Shown here: piece after piece, positions 59,498-64,000 of the stretch
Layout of the letters: every line of letters begins with the position of its first letter
Numbering within the stretch: the first letter of the stretch is position 1
Assembly (NCBI GenBank): GCA_035565975.1
Contig: DATMRT010000074.1
Span: 1-64,000, forward strand
Direction: 5' to 3'
DNA from: Ga0077530 sp035565975
GTDB lineage: Bacteria; Pseudomonadota; Alphaproteobacteria; Rhizobiales; Hyphomicrobiaceae
Length of the DNA stretch: 64,000 nt
Made by a program: the position numbers and the translations under genes
Notes under the pieces: model-generated
What the model saw: the letters and a program-made list of their open reading frames with translations, nothing else
Told to the model about the DNA's origin: nothing
Databases searched by the model: none

Positions 59498-61288
59498 TCA
59501 GGCGGGCGCAGCGCGGCCGAACAGGCGGCCGAAGCGGGATCGGGCTCCGCCGTTGGGAGGCGCCTCGGCACGGAAGACGCGCGTCGGCGCATCGCCGCGC
59601 GGCGAGGGATCGAGGGCAAGGCCGTGCTCGCGCGCGAAGAGCATCATGGCGCGCTCGGCCACGGCCGTGATGGTGAAGAGCGGGTGCACGCCGAGCGGGC
59701 GCGGGATGATCGAGCCGTCGCAGATATAGAGCCCATCGTGGACGGCATCGGCTCGCTTGCTCGGATCGGCGTCGAACACGCGGCCCTTATGGTCGACGAC
59801 GCCGCTGTCGCGATCGCGGCCCATGGCACAGCCACCAAGCGGATGGACCGTCATGATGTCGCCGCCGAGCCATTTACTGCTCACGGGATTGGGCACATAC
59901 GTGCCGCCGTTTGCAGCAACGCCCTTCCTCAGCATGGCGGAGATATGCGTAAAGATCGGCTCATCGCCGGCATTGGGCCAGTGCACGGCCACGGTGTCGT
60001 CCTCGAAAAGGATGCGCCCGGCCGCGCCATCATGTCCGACCGCGAGGAAGGCGTGACTGTGATGCACGGGGCCCTGATAGGCGCCGGCAAAGAAGCTCTC
60101 GGCATTGCGCCGCGTGTCGGCGAGCAGACCCGCGAGGCCGGCGCTCGCTTCCTCAGGCGCGAGCGTCGCGCCCGTTGCGAGCAGCATCGGCATGAGCTGC
60201 GCCATGGCGCTCGGAACCGTCGCCTCGACAAGCGCGAGACGGTCGAGCGGGTCGCGGCGGCGGCGCAGATCGATGAGGCCGACGACCGCCGGTCCGGGCG
60301 GCGGCACTTTGGCCTTCGAGCCATGCGGGAGGCCAACCGAGTTGACCGGGTCCTTGTAGTTGTAGCCGAAGGACATGACGTCGGCGTTCGTCGAGAAGCG
60401 CCAGCCGAGGCGATCGGAGACACGCAGGCCGTTCTCCCGCGAGCGCATCATGATCTCGGCTGTCCCGAGCGTGCCGGCGGCGAGCACGACCATGGCCGCA
60501 GTGATCGTGCCGACCGGAACGTGACTGCCCTTGTCGCCGACCTTGCGGAAGACGACGCGCCACAGGTCGCCGCCGACGCGCTCGACAAGCCGCACGTTCG
60601 CGCCCGTGAAAAGCTCGGCGCCGTGATTGACCGCGTCGGTGAGATAGGTCGAATGCACCGTCGTCTTGGCGCCGCTGTTGCAGCCGCCCATGCAGTTGCC
60701 GCACATCGTGCACGGCGGCTGCACGACGCCGGCCGCATTCGTTTTCTCGGCGAAGGTTATATGGAGCGGCACGCGCTCGACATGGTGCCCGATGGCCGCG
60801 CCGGCCTTCTCGAGCGAGGCCAGCTTCATCGGCGTCACCGACATCGGCAGCGTCTCCGGCGCCAGCATCTGGCGCGCGCGGTGATAGCCGACGTTCAGAC
60901 GATGATCGATACGGATCTCCTCGGGCCAGGCCTCGTCCTCGAGCACCATGACGTCGGGCGTCAGGCAGACGGCGGCATTGATCAGCGAGGTGCCGCCGAG
61001 GCCGCAGCCGACGAGCGCGTGCACATCCTTCCCGACGCGCAGGTCGAACAGCGCATCAGGCGGGCCGATCTGGCGGCCCTTTCCGTTGATCTGCATGGCC
61101 GTGCTGGCGGCAAGCATCGTCTCGGCGAACTCGCCCGGCAGGTACTCGCGCCCGCGCTCCAGGACCGCGACCTTGAGGCCGATCCTCGAGAGGCGCGACG
61201 CCGCAACGCCGCCGCCATAGCCCGAGCCTATGACGATGACGTCATAGGTCGGCTTCGCTTGCGCGACCGGGCGCGCCAGACGCGACAT
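59498..61288 (-). CDS. GMC family oxidoreductase (cholesterol-oxidase-like)
   Basis: FAD-dependent alcohol oxidase/dehydrogenase of the glucose-methanol-choline family, 596 residues. FAD loop VIGSGYGGGVAASRLSRIG near residue 19; the four cysteines Cys193, Cys196, Cys199 and Cys203 in CTMCGNCMGGCNSGAK; the substrate-site blocks VHPLGGCAMG and RPLGVHPLFTIT. The protein is a paralogue of the N-terminal two-thirds of the next gene, which starts 9 bp after its stop, so the pair arose by tandem duplication with later fusion of a hydrolase to one copy. A sterol or long-chain alcohol is a guess only. Confidence 0.9.
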   Translation of the reverse strand: MSRLARPVAQAKPTYDVIVIGSGYGGGVAASRLSRIGLKVAVLERGREYLPGEFAETMLAASTAMQINGKGRQIGPPDALFDLRVGKDVHALVGCGLGGTSLINAAVCLTPDVMVLEDEAWPEEIRIDHRLNVGYHRARQMLAPETLPMSVTPMKLASLEKAGAAIGHHVERVPLHITFAEKTNAAGVVQPPCTMCGNCMGGCNSGAKTTVHSTYLTDAVNHGAELFTGANVRLVERVGGDLWRVVFRKVGDKGSHVPVGTITAAMVVLAAGTLGTAEIMMRSRENGLRVSDRLGWRFSTNADVMSFGYNYKDPVNSVGLPHGSKAKVPPPGPAVVGLIDLRRRRDPLDRLALVEATVPSAMAQLMPMLLATGATLAPEEASAGLAGLLADTRRNAESFFAGAYQGPVHHSHAFLAVGHDGAAGRILFEDDTVAVHWPNAGDEPIFTHISAMLRKGVAANGGTYVPNPVSSKWLGGDIMTVHPLGGCAMGRDRDSGVVDHKGRVFDADPSKRADAVHDGLYICDGSIIPRPLGVHPLFTITAVAERAMMLFAREHGLALDPSPRGDAPTRVFRAEAPPNGGARSRFGRLFGRAAPA

Positions 61289-61514
61289 CCTCTTGAACTC
61301 CCACCCGTAATGCGAGACCCGCCAACTCCCTGGCGGAAATATCTAACGGGCCATGATGGCATTTGCGAGAGCGCCACGCGCCCTCCCACAGCCGTTGCGC
61401 AAGCAAGCCGTGGCGGATGGGCAACAGGGGCTCGTGTGGGTACGATCCGACGACGCCGAAAAGCCCTGCTCATAGGATAAGCTTGCTGCATTGATCGGTC
61501 GGTCGGAGACCACA

Positions 61515-61958
61515 ATGCCCCTCATCAGGTTCTTTTCTGCCTCGCTCGAACTGTTCCTGGAGATTCTGGCAGGCCTCTTCACCCGGCTGGTCGCAATCGG
61601 GATCGTGGCCGTGATCCTGTTCTATCTGCTGGAGCTTTGGATCGGGAACGTGCCTCCGCTCATTGCAGGCTTACCAAGCACACTGCTTCGACCACCTCAT
61701 CCGAATCCAGTGCAGGTCCTCAACGAGCGGGTCCAGGCTGCGTTTCGCTCTGGCATGCCGGAAGCAGACGTTGAGCGCGAACTGACGCGTCAAGGCTTCG
61801 AGATCGCCGTGTCAGCGACAACCGGTCGGGTCTTCAGGTGGGCCCGATACTACACGACGGATCCGATTTGCCGCACCTCTTGGGGCATCGGCTGGCGCGC
61901 CGACGAAACGGGTAAGATTGTCGAAGTTCGAGGCTCACGGCATGAAGCGTGTCTCTGA
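61515..61958 (+). CDS. Small single-span membrane protein of unknown function
   Basis: Unrecognised 147-residue protein with one transmembrane segment (RLVAIGIVAVILFYLLELWIG) after a short N terminus and a C-terminal soluble part (NERVQAAFRSGMPEADVERELTRQGFEI..., ending HEACL). Two cysteines (CRTS and EACL) lie near the C terminus. No family recognised. ATG at 61515 has a ggag site 6-9 bp upstream. It diverges from the GMC gene; the intervening 226 bp holds no clear promoter by eye. Confidence 0.65.
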   Translation: MPLIRFFSASLELFLEILAGLFTRLVAIGIVAVILFYLLELWIGNVPPLIAGLPSTLLRPPHPNPVQVLNERVQAAFRSGMPEADVERELTRQGFEIAVSATTGRVFRWARYYTTDPICRTSWGIGWRADETGKIVEVRGSRHEACL

Positions 61959-62001
61959 TCAGACTTGATCCCCGGGTCGGGCATGCGCTCGGAATGCCGC
62001 C

Positions 62002-62955
62002 TCACCCTTTCCGGATCGACTTTATCGATTGCCCCGTCTTCTTCTCGAGGCGGGCGAGCAGTCGGTCCAGCTCGGCCATATCGGTCGCGTCGAGCTTAGG
62101 GCCGGGCGCGCGGATCGCCGCCGAGCGGATGGCACCGCGCCGCTTCAGGATCTCCTTGCGTATGGGTAGGCCGACGCCGGGCTGCAACTCGTGGCGCATA
62201 AGCGGCAGATAGAGATCGTAAAGGTCCTCGCCTTCCTCGGGCTTGCCGGCGGCGAAGAGCGCGTGCATGGCCACCATCATGTCGGAAAACGCAAAGCCGG
62301 TCATGGCGCCGTCGGCCCCGCGCAGATATTCCTGCGGCAGGTGGATGCCGCCATTGCCGCACAGGATCGGAATGTAGCGCCGCGCCTTGCCGTCGCACGC
62401 CTTACGGATGACGGAGAGCTTGGAGAGGCCCGGCATGTCCTCATGCTTGAACATGGCGATCTGCGGGAAGGCATCGACGAGACGAATGAAGCAGTCGGCG
62501 CTGAAATAGACGTCGGTGAGCTTGGGATAATCCTGGATGCAGACCGGGATCGACGGCCCGAGCGCCGTCAGGATCGAGCGCAGGTAGTTCTCGACGGAGG
62601 GCTCCGTGGTCAGGCCGCGAATGGGCATGGCCATGACGCCGGCGGCGCCCATCTCCATGACCGCGCGTGCCGTCTTCACGAGCTGGAACGTGCCGGGGTT
62701 CGAGACGCCGACGATGATCGGCACACGGCCCGCCGTCCGCTTGAGGAAACGCTGGGAGACTTCGAGCGTCTCACTTTCGGAGAGCTTCTGGAACTCACCC
62801 ATCACGCCGAGGATGGTCATGCCCTGCACGCCGCAGGCGAGGTAGAAGTCCACGAGGCTGTCGATGCTCTCGAGATCGATGCGGCCATCGTCATGGAAGG
62901 GCGTCGCGGCAATGACGTAGAGGCCCTTGGCATCGGCGGTGAGCTTGGCGGTCAT
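62002..62955 (-). CDS. Dihydrodipicolinate synthase family protein
   Basis: Class I aldolase of the DHDPS/NAL superfamily, 317 residues. The Schiff-base lysine is in IAMFKHED, the substrate loop is GVMGEFQKLSESET, and the barrel continues through IIVGVSNPGTFQLVKTA. This branch is distinct from DapA: GVMGEFQKLS replaces the usual GTTGE(S)T, and the protein is longer. Likely a 2-keto-3-deoxy or related keto-acid aldolase/dehydratase. It is not adjacent to dapB. The stop is 43 bp from the membrane-protein gene's stop on the opposite strand. Confidence 0.87.
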   Translation of the reverse strand: MTAKLTADAKGLYVIAATPFHDDGRIDLESIDSLVDFYLACGVQGMTILGVMGEFQKLSESETLEVSQRFLKRTAGRVPIIVGVSNPGTFQLVKTARAVMEMGAAGVMAMPIRGLTTEPSVENYLRSILTALGPSIPVCIQDYPKLTDVYFSADCFIRLVDAFPQIAMFKHEDMPGLSKLSVIRKACDGKARRYIPILCGNGGIHLPQEYLRGADGAMTGFAFSDMMVAMHALFAAGKPEEGEDLYDLYLPLMRHELQPGVGLPIRKEILKRRGAIRSAAIRAPGPKLDATDMAELDRLLARLEKKTGQSIKSIRKG

Positions 62956-63050
62956 GGCGTTCCCTCTTGAGGGCGGAGCGAGGAATGATCAAAATCAAGG
63001 AACTGTAGCACGTCGCAGTGCGATGCTGTCGAGATGAGGAAAGTGAAGCC

Positions 63051-63617
63051 ATGTCCGATCCGTACGCGCCCGTAGCCGCCATGGTCTACGGCTCCGGCCA
63101 GGGACCGGAGATGGACCGCATTCTCGAGACACTCGCGCATGGCCTCTCCGCCGAGGGCCTGCAGCTCGCGGGGGCCGTCCAGCACACGGCACGCGTGCCA
63201 AGCTCGCCGCGCTGCGACATGGTGCTCGAAGACCTCGGCACGGGCGGCATTCACCCCATCTCGGTCGATCCGAGCGCCGACGTGCAGGGCTGCCGCATGG
63301 AGCCGAACAAGATCGAGACGCTGGCCATGCTCGCGGGGGATGCAATCGATCGCGGCGCGGAAATTCTCCTGCTCAATCGCTTCGGCAAGAACGAGATCGC
63401 GGGCCGCGGCTATCGCGAGGTCATTTCCGAGGCCGTGAGCCGGGGCGTTCCTGTGCTGGTCGGCGTCAGCGCCGCCAACGTCGCGAAGTGGGATGCCTTT
63501 GCGAGTTCAGGCTACGAGCGCCTCGATATCGATGGCGCAGCGGCGCGCACATGGTGCATGAAGGCCGTCGAGGCCCGGCGCCGCCAGAAAGGGCAGTCAT
63601 GTTTGATGAAGACCTGA
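63051..63617 (+). CDS. DUF2478 family protein
   Basis: Predicted P-loop-like protein of unknown function, 188 residues. It begins PVAAMVYGSGQGPEMDRILETLA, a degenerate nucleotide-binding start, and carries the conserved LLLNRFGKNEIAGRGYREV and GVPVLVGVSAANVAKWDAFA. Members of this family have been noted near molybdenum transport genes, but none is in this window. The start at 63051 has gaggaaagtga upstream. Its last 19 bases overlap the start of the CinA-type gene, so the two are coupled. Confidence 0.72.
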   Translation: MSDPYAPVAAMVYGSGQGPEMDRILETLAHGLSAEGLQLAGAVQHTARVPSSPRCDMVLEDLGTGGIHPISVDPSADVQGCRMEPNKIETLAMLAGDAIDRGAEILLLNRFGKNEIAGRGYREVISEAVSRGVPVLVGVSAANVAKWDAFASSGYERLDIDGAAARTWCMKAVEARRRQKGQSCLMKT

Positions 63618-64000
63618 TCGCCAAGGCCGAAACACTGCTCGCCACCCTCCGCGCCCGCAAGCTCATGCTGGCGACGGCGGAGAGCTGCACCGGCGGACTG
63701 ATCGCCGGCGTGCTGACCGAGATTGCGGGCTCGTCGGATGTGGTCGAGCGCGGTTTCGTCACCTACTCCAATGAAGCCAAGACCGAGCTGATCGGCGTGC
63801 CGGCCGAGATGATCGCGACGCATGGTGCCGTGAGCAAGGAAGTGGCGCTGGCCATGGCCGCAGGAGCGCTTGCCCATTCGCGCGCCGATATCGCGGTTGC
63901 GGTGACGGGCGTCGCGGGGCCGGGCGGCGGCAGCGCGGCAAAGCCCGTGGGCCTCGTGCATCTGGCAGCAGAGCGGCGTGGCAGGCCACCGATCCATCGC
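63599..64000 (+). CDS. CinA C-terminal family amidohydrolase (PncC-like), partial
   Basis: Nicotinamide-nucleotide amidase or competence-damage-type protein; the gene runs off the window end with 134 codons visible. It begins MFDEDLIAKAETLLATLRA, then has the active-site ATAESCTGGLIAGVLTEIAGSS, the GFVTYSNEAK block, and the family signature AVTGVAGPGGGSAAKPVG. These identify the CinA C-terminal (PncC) domain, about 160 residues in full. It overlaps the DUF2478 gene by 19 bp, with the ATG at 63599 inside it. No N-terminal molybdopterin-binding CinA part, so it is the stand-alone form. Confidence 0.92.
   Translation, partial: MFDEDLIAKAETLLATLRARKLMLATAESCTGGLIAGVLTEIAGSSDVVERGFVTYSNEAKTELIGVPAEMIATHGAVSKEVALAMAAGALAHSRADIAVAVTGVAGPGGGSAAKPVGLVHLAAERRGRPPIHR

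Noticed and set aside
59222..61480. Long plus-strand open frame opposite the two GMC genes
   Set aside because: The translation is low complexity and Arg/Ala/His-rich, with no domain. The GMC proteins carry clear FAD and active-site motifs on the other strand.
62002..62955. Candidate dapA partner of dapB
   Set aside because: Substrate loop GVMGEFQKLS and the length fit a different DHDPS-family branch; the gene is far from dapB.
1..64000. CRISPR arrays, prophage, insertion sequences, tRNA or rRNA genes
   Set aside because: No regularly spaced repeats, transposase-like protein, integrase, or cloverleaf was seen; the only RNA gene supported is ssrA.

Overview
The window is 64 kb of dense, GC-rich chromosome (about 64-65% G+C by eye) from an alphaproteobacterium, most likely of the order Hyphomicrobiales (Rhizobiales). 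The main evidence is a circularly permuted two-piece tmRNA gene, an alpha-type SspB, DUF1489, an LptF-LptG-LptD run, the UrtABCDE urea transporter, a carboxynorspermidine decarboxylase, and palindromic intergenic repeats of the kind common in that order. I see no rRNA, tRNA, CRISPR array, insertion sequence or prophage. Genes sit on both strands in short operons.

Layout. 0-10 kb: a composite palindromic repeat, cysS, a CPBP membrane protease, permuted ssrA next to sspB, an SDR, a class II aldolase, a His-rich COG0523 GTPase, a GNAT acetyltransferase and a large NYN-domain protein. 10-20 kb: envelope assembly (a small lipoprotein, bamB with a YfgM-like gene, lptF-lptG-lptD), with a biotin carboxylase and DUF1489 gene inserted between. 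20-31 kb: scattered metabolism (alpha/beta hydrolase, zinc-finger protein, two FAD monooxygenases, ppa, an orphan ABC binding protein, dapB, a thiolase-like/DUF35 pair, an MBL-fold hydrolase). 31-37 kb: urtABCDE behind a recognisable sigma-54 promoter. 37-46 kb: exported NTF2-like protein, PPOX flavoprotein, malate synthase G, exported proteins of unknown function, SGNH hydrolase, L,D-transpeptidase, acyl-CoA dehydrogenase. 46-56 kb: isoaspartyl methyltransferase-like gene, AsmA-like protein, acetoacetate-CoA ligase, MFS transporter, SDR, nspC-like decarboxylase, radA. 56-64 kb: two tandem GMC oxidoreductases, the second fused to an alpha/beta-hydrolase, a small membrane protein, a DHDPS-family enzyme, DUF2478 and the start of a CinA-type amidase that runs off the end.

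How the genes work together. The ssrA RNA supplies the degradation tag and SspB is the ClpXP adaptor that recognises such tags, so a trans-translation RNA and its delivery factor are neighbours. LptF, LptG and LptD move lipopolysaccharide to the outer membrane, BamB and the YfgM-like protein assist envelope protein assembly, and the L,D-transpeptidase and AsmA-like protein belong to the same envelope theme. UrtABCDE scavenges urea under likely nitrogen (NtrC/RpoN) control, but no urease genes are in the window. Malate synthase, acetoacetate-CoA ligase, acyl-CoA dehydrogenase and the biotin carboxylase point to growth on acids and C2/C4 units.

The least ordinary items are the GMC oxidoreductase/hydrolase fusion with a cysteine in the nucleophile position, the four-cysteine motif in both GMC paralogues, the thiolase-like protein without the usual catalytic cysteine paired with a DUF35 protein, the ssrA-sspB adjacency, and composite palindromic repeats that supply the stop codons of cobW-like and radA. 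All functional calls come from reading motifs; no database search was run.
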